From Emiliania huxleyi CCMP1516 (taxonomy: Eukaryota; Haptophyta; Isochrysidales; Noelaerhabdaceae), in the NCBI RefSeq assembly GCF_000372725.1, contig NW_005201851.1, positions 56,735-120,734 on the forward strand: a stretch of DNA of 64,000 nt, given 5' to 3'. The notes beneath the pieces were generated by a model, which saw nothing but the letters and a program-made list of their open reading frames with translations, ran no database searches and was not told the origin of the DNA. The position numbers were made by a program, and so were the translations under genes. Numbering within the stretch: position 1 is the stretch's first letter; every line of letters starts with the position of its first letter. Below, piece by piece: positions 28,568 through 38,745 of this stretch.

Positions 28568-30774
28568 AGGAGTTTTAGAGATGCGGCAATCCTTGCAGTG
28601 CCGACTACTCAACAGCATTCCGCTGTCTTCCGTGTTCGCTGTGCTCGGCGGCCTGACTACGCGGCACTATCTCCCCACATCTCCCACAGATCTCCCCATA
28701 TCTCCCCATATCTCGTGCTCTGCCGCCTCCGTACCCCCACACCCCGACGCTGGTGTAATCACACCGCAGGGCCAGGAGGGGCGGCGGTGGTGCCTCCTCT
28801 CGACGGCGCGTTGGTTGGCAGACTACTTGGAGAAGGGTCGGCGTCGGCGGCCGCCGTCAGAAGCCTAGAAGCGAAACACGCGTTCTTGTCTTCCAGCCAG
28901 CGCTCGAGAAGACACGCACTCCGCTGCGTTCAGCTGTATGCACCGTATTCGTATGCACTGTATCCGCTGTACTTCGCTGTACTCCGCTGTATCTGCAGCC
29001 CTCGTGTCCACGCGGTGCCCTGAGAGCTCTGCGCGAGACCGTGTTCACACCCCAAATGAATTCAGCACGTGCGCATCCACGCGTAGGTGCGGGACTGGGC
29101 GGATGCCTGGCGCGCTGGCGCCGCCGACCCTCGCAGCTTCGCGGCCTCCAGGCTGATTCTGCTCTCCGACCCGCTACTGCGGACTCGGTGAACGGCGTCT
29201 CTTCACACCTCTCTGCTGTGAATAGACTGGTTCTGCTCTCCGACCCGCAAGGCGGCGGTGCGGCTGTGCGGCTGCTGCCATGTCCAGGACACGCCCATGA
29301 CATGTCCGAGACATGTCCTGCAGGCGGCGCGGCGGCGCAGCTCCTTCGCTCCCTCCGGAGCCTCGCCTCGAGAGGAAGTGCGCGCGAGGCCACGGCGAGA
29401 TATGGGGAGATATCGGGAGATATGGGGAGATATGGGAGATATGGGAGATATGGGAGGTGTGCGCGAGGCCACGGCGAGATATGGGGAGATATGGGGAGAT
29501 ATGGGAGGTGCGCGCGAGGCCACGGCGAGTGCGCCGAAGGGAAGAAGTGCGGGCGGCACCGCGATTTCTTTTTGTAGGCGTGCTCGAGATGACCGTCGAG
29601 GATTGCACCGCCGCCGCCGCCGCCGCCGACGCCGCCGCCGGCGACGGTGGCCCTTGCCAGCAGAGGCTGGAGAGGCACTTGGCGGCGGCGACGGCGGCCC
29701 GCGCTCCCTCGCTGGTGTTGCTGCGCGGTGCGGAGCGGTGCGACAGTGACAGTTGCTTCGACGCGGCGCTGGGGATACTGGAGAGGCGCGAGAATGCGCG
29801 AGACTGCCCGAGATTGCCCGAGATCGTTTGGGATACTGGAGACCGAAGCAAGCGGGTAAGGCCCCGGATCGCTACTGACTGACTCCTTGAATAAAACCAA
29901 ACCACCAGGTTCGTCGCCCGAGCGAGCGAACACTTAGCCGTTGGTTTGACGACATAATCGATGCGGAGAACCAACCACCAGGTTCGTCGACCCGAACGAG
30001 CGGCAGCCTGTGCTGACCAAGGAAGGCGCTGTCCGCGCGGCGCTGGCGGCGATCGTGGTCGAGAGTATTCGAGATTGCCCGAGATTACCCGAGAGTGCCC
30101 GAGAGTGCCCGAGAGTGCCCGAGATTACCAGAGAGTGCCCGAGAGTGCCCGAGAGAGCCCGAGAGAGTGCCCGAGATGGCCGCGGCCCTTTCCTCTCGCC
30201 AGCGGAGGTGGCCGCTCCTCCTCTTCACAGTCAACCGCTGTGAACAGGTCGTCGCGGCGCCGCTCTCCGCCGAACGCTGCGCGTCGCTGCGCCTGATGGC
30301 GTCAAGAGAGCTGCGGCTGCAGGCGAGATCGAGAGGCAGCCGAGAGGCAGCCGAGAAGCAGCCGAGAGGCAGCCGAGAGGCAGCCGAGAGGCAGCCGAGA
30401 GGCAGCCGAGCTGGGGTCGAGCTACAGCCGAGATGCAGCAGCCGTCATTTGACCGAGGTTTCGCCGAGATGAGGCCGAGCCTCCAGGGCACTCCACCTCC
30501 ATTCACAGCCATCCATCCACAGATTTGCCCGACGCCCGCACGCTGCCGCACTTTCTTCCCACAAGAGGGGCCCGATGCACAGGCGGCGGCCGAGCTGGAG
30601 GCGATGTGGCCGTCGTCTCGCTTCTCGTACGGCGCGACTCCTCTCTCCGCCGCGCGAGCAGGACGCTCGGCGCCTTCCACGAACCCTCCCGGAACTTTCC
30701 CCACAGGAGTGCGCGTGGCGAAGCGGGCGCTCATCAACAGGTTGGGAGGCAGCGCGGCGGTGGCGTGCGGGTGA
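27718..30774 (+). CDS. Membrane protein with basic N-terminus, multi-exon
   Basis: Starts MPPRKSGNKSPASSSGVTTR, a basic Ser/Lys/Arg-rich, AT-hook-like lead, then an Ala/Pro-rich stretch and a membrane helix (RRSLLALLAGALICGCLVGC). Later exons read in separate frames: GVAQLAARLAAQLVPLAPAI, LTWTAGLALLALAMALAHRG, ADPRSFAASRLILLSDPQGG, APSLVLLRGAERCDSDSCFD, FVDPNERQPVLTKEGAVRAA and a possible end ...INRLGGSAAVACG. The SLVLLRGAERCD strand is Walker-B-like; a basic N-terminus, one membrane span and an AAA-like tail would fit a LAP1-type torsin cofactor, but that is speculation. Two introns have duplicated exon flanks (29,153-29,248; 29,900-30,002). Exact exon joins are uncertain. Confidence 0.45.
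29153..29248 (+). repeat. Introner-like insertion, plus-strand gene
   Basis: The 22 bp CTGATTCTGCTCTCCGACCC+GC at 29,153-29,174 recurs with one change at 29,227-29,248. Between them lies a core starting GTGAACGGCG, containing CGTCTCTTCACACC and ending GCTGTGAATAG, here in the sense orientation of a plus-strand gene. Confidence 0.88.
29396..29530 (+). repeat. GATATGGGGA minisatellite intron
   Basis: 10-bp units GAGATATGGG arranged in two blocks, each preceded by GTGCGCGAGGCCACGGC (about 29,380 and 29,458), with a third copy of that segment at 29,507. Confidence 0.8.
29900..30002 (+). repeat. Intron with about 29-bp duplicated flanks
   Basis: AACCACCAGGTTCGTCGCCC+GAGCGAGCG at 29,900-29,928 and a near-copy at 29,973-30,002, period 73. 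The duplicated exon begins CAG|GTTCGTCGACCC (FVDPNERQ). Confidence 0.85.
30065..30175 (+). repeat. GAGAGTGCCC minisatellite
   Basis: 10-bp units GAGATTGCCC/GAGAGTGCCC, within the membrane-protein gene. A second array (GAGAGGCAGCC, 11 bp) is at about 30,330-30,412. Confidence 0.8.
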
Positions 30775-31371
30775 GGGGCTTCCGCGATGTGGGGCCGAGT
30801 TCGGAGTTGTTTGGAGGCAGTGCATTGAGTGATCATGATGATCTTCGCCTGTGTCTATCAAGATCAAACATTGTATTGGGGGGGGGAGGGGGGGGGGGGG
30901 GGGTCGTCACCTGACACGCAAAACGAACGATGCCGTAAGGAAAAGAGGTTGAATACTTGAAAAAGCCTTCGCGCTTCGGCCCGCACGACGATCGCACCTC
31001 TGACCTCACTGACCGGCCGACGGCGACGACGCGTGTATAAAGTTGAAATTTTCATCGCGATCCGAGATCCCTGTCGCCGTCGGCGGCCGCCGACGGCCTC
31101 TGGCTCCCTCTCAGCATGTGCATGTGCATGTGCCGCTTGAGGAGCTTGTAGTTGTACTTGAAAGCCCGGCGCTCTCGCCGCGCGATGACTGCATTGCCAT
31201 TGGCGACCGTTCCCCCATATCCCGCATCCGCCCTGGCAGCGCGGCCAGCGCCCCAACACCGCCCGCAACAGAATTATAAAATATCTTGGTCATAGGGTGG
31301 GCAGCAGGGCACTAGCGGCGCACGTCGCACGTCGCGCTGGCACACATACGGCGTGACTAACACCCGTCACT
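30775..31371. other. Intergenic with poly-G; possible small minus-strand exon
   Basis: G runs lie at 30,879-30,903. On the minus strand at about 31,110-31,290 a frame includes RAFKYNYKLLKRHMHMHML, which looks non-random but belongs to no family recognised here. Confidence 0.3.
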
Positions 31372-32146
31372 TCAGGCTTCCCCAAAGCCGTACTTGCCCC
31401 ACCGGCCCGCGTGCCCGGGCTTCATACCCGTCTCCGTTGCCACCTCGGCCCGCTCGGCGGCGTCTAGCCCCTCGAGGTACTCGATGTCATTATAGCCCTC
31501 GGCATCAAAGGCGGCGGCGTAGGCCTGCAGTCCGATCCGCGCCCGGCCTTCCGTCCACCCGGTGCTTCGCCTCGAAGCGGCCAGTGGAGGGGTGCTCGCA
31601 CACGCCCATGTAGCCGGTGCTGCTGCTGCTGGAGAGGTGCAAGCGCAAGCCCTGCTTTTCTGCCACCAGAGGTGCCAGTGCGGGCTCCTCTGCCTTAGCT
31701 CTTTCTGCGACTGCCCCGGTGTCCACCTCAGCCGCCTGCGTGGCTGTCGCCGTCTGTGGCAAAGGCGGCCCTCCCGGCGTGACAGTGTTTGCCGGGTCGA
31801 TCGCCTGTGTGGCGGCGATGCCGGCAGACGGGGAAGGCGCCTCGAGCTGCTCGAGTTGGAGAGCGCACTTGTGCCGCCTCTCATTCCAGACCAGCAAGAG
31901 GCCGGTCCGGGTGGAGCCGCCATCTGCCGACATATCTTGCGCGATGATGCAGCCGTTGCAGCCGCCCGTACGAGTGCACGGCATGCGGATGCGGAGCGTG
32001 TAGGCTGCTTGCTGCGCAACTAGATGCTTGACACGCACCTTTCGCAGGTGGGGCGCGGCAGGATCCTCCCTGTCTTGGGCTCGCGAGAGGCGACCGCTCC
32101 GAACGAGGTCTTGCCAGGAGAGGATCTCCTTTGCTGGAGGTGCCAT
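31372..32146 (-). CDS. SAM-domain protein, possibly with AP2-like segment
   Basis: The likely start is MAPPAKEILSWQDL at 32,146, although the frame is open to 32,317. The N-terminal frame contains a Cys pair region (CTRTGGCNGCIIAQDM) and STGYMGVCEHPSTGRFEAKH, which resembles the GYRGV...GRWEA core of AP2 domains (weak). The reading frame must then change: GTGGACGG...GACTGCAG would be a 40-nt GT-AG intron. The last 50 residues (YAAAFDAEGYNDIEYLEGLD then AERAEVATETGMKPGHAGRW) are a clear SAM domain with the closing KPGH. SAM domains mediate protein or RNA binding. Stop at 31,374-31,372. Confidence 0.6.
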
Positions 32147-32477
32147 TGGACGCAAAAGCGAGGCGATGGGCGGCCTGCTGCCTAGTCCGCTGCGGCCGGC
32201 CGCCCGCTCGGGGAGCCAGGGGATGACGCGGAATGAATCCGATCCCAAAGTCGTCGAAAGGGACGGCGAAACATAATTTTCGACCAAAGGCGGTGCGCAC
32301 GATTCACACGCAGACAAGGCGCAGACGACGGCTTCCTGAAGCCGTCGTCCTCGCTACAAAAGCCGCCGTCCAAATTCCCCTCCTCCGACCACAGAACTTC
32401 ACAACAAACTCAATGTCAACATGTCAAACAAAGATTACATGCAAGGGACATTCTTAGGAGAATTCTTTTGGGGGCCG

Positions 32478-32894
32478 CTAGCTTGTCCAGGGCGTCGCAC
32501 GCTGCAGCCGTCTCCGTGCGCGTCCCTGGGATCGCCGCTCGCAGCCGTTGCAGCAGCGAGGACGCGGGATCTGCAACTTAGGCTCGTGAAGCAGCCGACG
32601 CAGGTGCGGCTCGCGCCGGCGCGGGACAAGAAGCTGCTCGTAGTAGACGCGATGGTACGGCACACCCGCGATCCTCTGCCTCCATCGCGCGAGCGTGGAC
32701 TGAAGATCCAGAAAAACAAAGATGCATCCAGAGGCGACGCTCAGAATCTTGGCGCCTCGCTCCAAAGAAAAGAAAGAAAACAGCCAAACCCAGACGAGGG
32801 ATGGGGGAGGAGGACAGGGTCCCCACCTGCACGAGCAGGTAGGAGGTAGTAAGGTGCAGGATTCTGGATTTCTTTTTCGGCAGCTGCCCGCCAC
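32478..32894 (-). CDS. Possible sulfotransferase-like exon
   Basis: A frame encodes ILSVASGCIFVFLDLQSTLA then RWRQRIAGVPYHRVYYEQLL, followed by basic residues. GVPYHRVYYEQLL...LL resembles the late YE.L...P...L..LL motif of sulfotransferases. No PAPS-binding loop is visible nearby, so this is at best one exon. Confidence 0.28.
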   Translation of the reverse strand: MAGSCRKRNPESCTLLPPTCSCRWGPCPPPPSLVWVWLFSFFSLERGAKILSVASGCIFVFLDLQSTLARWRQRIAGVPYHRVYYEQLLVPRRREPHLRRLLHEPKLQIPRPRCCNGCERRSQGRARRRLQRATPWTS

Positions 32895-33034
32895 CTCGGA
32901 GCTGCTCAGCCTGCTCCCAGGCCAGAGTGAGCGCCGCGGGGTGAACGGCAGTCAACCCGGAGCGCGTCCTCTTGAGTGTGCGCGCGCGTGCGCGCGCGCG
33001 CACGCCGGCCTTCTTATTTCCGTCGCGCGAAGAA

Positions 33035-33787
33035 ATGAGGCTCCTCCGCACCGGCGAGGCGTTTCAGACCCACGGCATGTACTCGCTCTCCGCTGACTCC
33101 TCCGACTCGATTGAGATTGACTGCGACGGCGGCCGCGGCCTCGCAGGGCACGTCTGGGGCGCGGGCGCCGCGCTGGCCGCCCTGCTCCTCTCGCCCGAAG
33201 GCCGACGCCGCTTCCTCGCCGACCGCCCTGACGTCGTGGAGCTCGGATCGGGCACGGGCGTCGCCGGTCTTGCCGCGGCAGCCGCTGGCGCTTCGTCAGT
33301 CCTCCTGACCGACCTCCCGCCGGCGGTGCCCGCGCTCGCCGCCACCGCCGCGCGCAACGCGCACGTGCTCGAGGGCTGCCACGTCGCGGCGGCGCCGCTG
33401 GCGTGGGCGGACGCCTCCGAGGTGGCGCACGCCCTCGCCCCGTCGGGGTGCGACTTGATTCTCGCGGCGGACGTGCTGTACTCGCCCGACGCGGCGGAGC
33501 AGGAGGCGCTGCGCGGTGCGATGCTCGCGCTGGCGGCGCCGCGTGGCGCGCTGGTGCTGCACGCGTACGAGGAGCGGTGGGACTACGTGCACGAGCCGTG
33601 GCGGCGCTCGCTGGCCGGCAGCGGGCTGCGGCTGCAGAGCGAGGAGGAGCTGCAGGTGCCGACGACCGGCGCCGACGGAGCGCCGACGCTGTTCAGCGCG
33701 CCGTCCGAGCTCGGATCGGTTGAGCGGCGGAGGCTCGTGCTGGAGCTCCTGCGCGTGGACGACGGCGAGGAGGCGCCGGGTGGGTGA
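33035..33787 (+). CDS. METTL21-type protein methyltransferase
   Basis: Intronless frame of 250 codons starting MRLLRTGEAFQTHGM. SAM-binding motif I is VVELGSGTGVAGLAAAAAG (about residues 67-85), followed by VLLTDLP, and the post-motif is CDLILAADVLYSPD. The pre-motif Trp in GHVWGAG matches the conserved 'VW' of the PF10294 family, which methylates lysines on chaperones and elongation factors. The length fits the family (220-270 residues). The substrate cannot be told from sequence. Upstream in-frame codons to 32,972 are Arg/Ala-rich and probably untranslated. Confidence 0.8.
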   Translation: MRLLRTGEAFQTHGMYSLSADSSDSIEIDCDGGRGLAGHVWGAGAALAALLLSPEGRRRFLADRPDVVELGSGTGVAGLAAAAAGASSVLLTDLPPAVPALAATAARNAHVLEGCHVAAAPLAWADASEVAHALAPSGCDLILAADVLYSPDAAEQEALRGAMLALAAPRGALVLHAYEERWDYVHEPWRRSLAGSGLRLQSEEELQVPTTGADGAPTLFSAPSELGSVERRRLVLELLRVDDGEEAPGG

Positions 33788-33951
33788 GTGTATACATGTG
33801 GTTGTGCAGAAGATCTCGAGCAAGAACTTATTTCATCTTGTTTTGGCGAGTATGGTGTATGCTCCGGTCGTGTCACGATTTTCGGTCACCGAAAGGAAGG
33901 GGGGAAAAGACGTGAAGAAGAATGCAACTTTTTGCAACGAAGAGGTAGCCT

Positions 33952-33982
33952 GTTCACATAGCCTGTTCACACCTCAAGCCGA
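33952..33982. repeat. Introner-like core remnant
   Basis: Two half-elements: CTGTTCACATAG and CTGTTCACACCTC, between the methyltransferase and the next gene. Confidence 0.5.
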
Positions 33983-34059
33983 CAGTGCCCGGTGGGTGTC
34001 TCAAAATCAAGAGGCACCACTTGCCCCCTGGCCTCGCGCGCATTCTCGGCTCACCAACG

Positions 34060-35906
<1,847 letters not shown>

Positions 35907-36399
35907 AGAGTGGCGGCTGGCGCAGCTAGAGCAACAGCAGGGAGAGGCCCAGTGTGGGCAGAGGGGGGTCTGCGGCGTTGCACGCTCCAAACCCCGCCCA
36001 GATACTGCAACAGGAGTGCAAAAGTGGTTGTGGCGTCGTGGAGCGTTAAAATTTGTAAGTGAGCGCAAGTAAGCGGTCTCCACACTCTAATTCTAGATAC
36101 TAAAGTACAGGGGGCTGCGCGAGTGGGGCTAATATTGGGGGATGGGGCTCGCGTCAGCTTGCTGTTTTCGCCGCCTTCTAGAGGATCTCTCTGACCCCCC
36201 TGATCGCGAGTGGCGAGATGTGTGTGTGTCTCGCGCCTTGCGGGGGGGGAGCGGAAAGGAGGAACCTCTTCCCAAGAGCACCACTCTTGGAGCGCCGCCA
36301 CTACCACCCAGAGCGCTGCAAGCAGCGCCGGGCAATGACTGACGGCTTGCCGCCCACCCAGCCCCCCCTCCCTCGGCACACCCCGGCAGCCAATGTGTG

Positions 36400-36480
36400 A
36401 CGGCTCGAACCCGCTAAGCCATCCCGCAAGCGGGATGGCCCGCCACTCGAACCCGCAAGCGGGCGTACGAACCGCGAGCG
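36400..36480. repeat. Hairpin-forming CGAACCCGC repeats
   Basis: GCCATCCCGC-AA-GCGGGATGGC is a perfect stem, followed by CTCGAACCCGCAAGCGGGCG, a second stem. Possibly a structured 3' end or a small foldback element. Confidence 0.55.
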
Positions 36481-36567
36481 AGATGTGTTTTCATTTCACT
36501 TCGAATTTACAACTTTTACGACATTCCGGCGCTTGCATTTCGGCGCGTTTGTGACCCTGCGCCATTG

Positions 36568-37005
36568 ATGCCGGGCTGCGCCACCTTTTGTGCCTTGAAG
36601 ACGCAGCAGTGGGCGGTGCGGTGTGGCTGGAACGGCTGCGGTAGCTGTGCAGAATGCTTCGTCCCGCCGCCACCCGCTCCGCAGGCAGGTGCGTGCCCAA
36701 GATTCTGTAACGTCAACTCCAAAGCGTGGGCGCAAAAATGTGGCTGGAACGGCTGCGGGGACTGTGACCGTTGCCTGGCCACTCACCATTGCGGCGAGTG
36801 CGCGGGCTTCTGCCCTGGCAAGACGCAGACGTGGGATGGGGGAGGCAAGTGCACTTGGAATGGCTGCGGCGGCTGCGCACCGTGCTGGCCAGGCCGACGG
36901 TGCCGCCCACCGCCACCCACCTCATATCGCCGTGGCTCTCGCCCGAGAAGAAGCGGCGGACCGAGACCCACGCAACCTTGGACCACCACTCGCCGCTCCA
37001 AATGA
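36568..37005 (+). CDS. Cys-rich protein with three WNGCG repeats
   Basis: 145 residues. Three repeats of about 35-45 residues share C..FC...(K/S)....W...C.WNGCG.C..C: CATFCALKTQQW..RCGWNGCGSCAEC, CPRFCNVNSKAW..KCGWNGCGDCDRC, CAGFCPGKTQTW..KCTWNGCGGCAPC. The regular Cys spacing implies a disulphide-rich extracellular module. No signal peptide follows this Met, so an upstream exon may supply it. A basic Arg/Pro-rich tail ends at 37,005. It is convergent with, and probably overlaps, the 3' end of the astacin gene on the other strand. Family unknown; the repeats were identified by eye. Confidence 0.6.
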   Translation: MPGCATFCALKTQQWAVRCGWNGCGSCAECFVPPPPAPQAGACPRFCNVNSKAWAQKCGWNGCGDCDRCLATHHCGECAGFCPGKTQTWDGGGKCTWNGCGGCAPCWPGRRCRPPPPTSYRRGSRPRRSGGPRPTQPWTTTRRSK

Positions 37006-38136
37006 CGAACGGCGGCTCGCTCGAGGGGGAGGATGGCGGGGGGGAGGATGGCGGAAGAGACGGCGACGGCGGCGGCGGCATCGGGGTTGGCGGAGGCGGC
37101 AGGAGCGGGTCCCTCGGTGGCAACAGCGGCGGCTGCGGCAAGTCTGGCGGCGCGTAGTCGTACGAGGATGGCGGCGGCGCGTAGTCGTCTGTCGACGCCT
37201 TGCCGCCGCCGCACGCGCAGCACGCCTCAGCCGCGCGCTTGCCTGACATAGCCGAGATATGGCCGAGTCAGAGCTGAATCATAGCCGAGATAAAGCCGAG
37301 ATGAGATTTGCCGAGATGTGTGACTAGCCACGCTCGCCTCCAGTGCCCGAACCGGGGTAGTCGCATGAGAAGCGGCGGCTCCCCTCCAAGTTTATATATG
37401 GCAAGCCCAACCGGCCGCCGGCTTCGGCGAGCCACGCGCAACCGATGAGGTCGCCGTTACTGACGGTCCAGGCATCCAGATCCCAGCCAGCATCCGCGCA
37501 CTCGCCGCACTGCCCCATACCGTTGCGAGCGCCCCCATCCCAGCGGCAGGGGCTCTCTGCGCGGGAAGAGAGAGCGACGCAATCGCCCCTCGTCACCGCA
37601 TCCCTGCACTGCGGCGGCGGGGCGTACCCGGCGCAGGAGGCGACGGCGCCGCACCCGTAGAGGGCCCGAATGCGCGCGATGTCCTTGGGCGACAGGACGC
37701 TGTTGGAGCCAAACTCGGACCCGGCGCTCACAACCCGATAGCCGCCGTCGCCGTCGGAGACGTTTTGGTTGCCATTCTTGGTCAGCATCACCGGATCGCC
37801 ACCCGGAACCGCAAACGTGTAGGACGAGTAGAGCATGATGGAAAACCAATCCCACTCGGCCGCCCATGCCGCCTCGCCCACGGCGTTTTCATAGTCCTGC
37901 TCATCGAACTTTGTGAACTGGCCAGCATACTCTGTCGGTATGTTCTGGACGTCTATGTAGTCGTCGCGGTTGGGGCGCTGGTGCTCGTGCATCGTTCCGA
38001 GGCTATGCATCAGCTCGTGGATAACGACGGCCTTCTTGAACAGCGCCGGTGGGCCCCCGCCGCCGCAGCCCCATGTGAGGTCAATGGCCGAGGACCGCAG
38101 GATTCCTCTCGACTTGTCGTACCAGTCGTCGGGACC
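36900..38136 (-). CDS. Astacin-family metalloprotease, catalytic and C-terminal part
   Basis: The frame from about 38,136 reads DDWYDKSRGILRSSAIDLTW, then the zinc site VVIHELMHSLGTMHEHQRPN (HExxHxxGxxHE), and a Met-turn SIMLY (about 37,830). Cys-rich segments follow (CAGYAPPPQCRDAVTRGDCV, GQCGECADAGWDLDAWTVSN, FSCDYPGSGTGG). An intron at about 37,249-37,328 with CCGAGATATGG units probably leads to a last exon, AEACCACGGGKAS and a Pro-rich tail. The pro-region and N-terminal catalytic half are missing: at 38,137 the sequence changes abruptly to dispersed repeat B. A matching N-terminal half lies on the same strand at 46,732-47,451. Confidence 0.75.
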
Positions 38137-38240
38137 TGGGGCTCTCTAGCCCGTAACCCGATCCCGATCATCTTGCTCGCTGGGTGCCCTTCTTAGCTCC
38201 CCGCGCCGGCCCTTTACTAACTGCACTCCAAGTGCTCCAA
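38137..38240 (-). repeat. Dispersed repeat B, copy at the astacin break
   Basis: GGGCTCTCTAGCCCGTAACC, CGATCCCGATCAT, GCTGGGTGC and CTGCACTCCAAGTGCTCCAA match 45,748-45,860 in the same orientation. Confidence 0.85.
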
Positions 38241-38334
38241 GTGCACTAACTCTAGAGTATGCTTTCTGTGAAGAGACGCTGTGCCTAAAAGGGCGCGGGG
38301 ACGCTGAGAAAGTTGCTCAAAATCGGCCTAGAAA

Positions 38335-38745
38335 ATGGACCGCCCACGATGGCTGACGCTCGATGCGCCCTCGCGGCCGTCGGAAATCGCCAACACCGGC
38401 TCCATCGCGCGGCTGCTGCGGCCGGGGTCCGAGGCGCTCTGCCGCGAGGCTGACTGGCACTCGCTCATCGCGGCGGCGGTCGAGAAAAAGGCGCAGCCAG
38501 ATGTTGTTGATCAGCTCGCGGCCGCACTCAGGATGGCCTCCGACCCGGCGCACGGGGTGCTGCTGCTCTCTGTGACGTGCCGCCTCGTCCTCCAGACGCT
38601 CGCGGCCGGCGGCGACTCGACGCAGGCGCTGACGGTCCTTCCCGAGCCCCTCGACCGATTCCTCCTCGGCCGCCGCGTCTCCGGCAGCCCGGCCGCGTCG
38701 CTCGAGGCCATCGTCACGGCGCTGTCCGGCGCCGCCGAGTGCTAT
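38335..38745 (+). CDS. Helical protein, first exon, unknown
   Basis: MDRPRWLTLDAPSRPSEIAN then Leu/Ala-rich helices (ARLLRPGSEALCREADWHSL, DVVDQLAAALRMASDPAHGV, LLLSVTCRLVLQTLAAGGD, ASLEAIVTALSGAAE) that look like ARM/HEAT-type pairs. The frame runs into the 5.7 kb GAGTGC minisatellite at about 38,740, which is presumably its first intron. A diverged introner core (TGTGAAGAGACG) lies just upstream at 38,267. Family not recognised. Confidence 0.45.
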
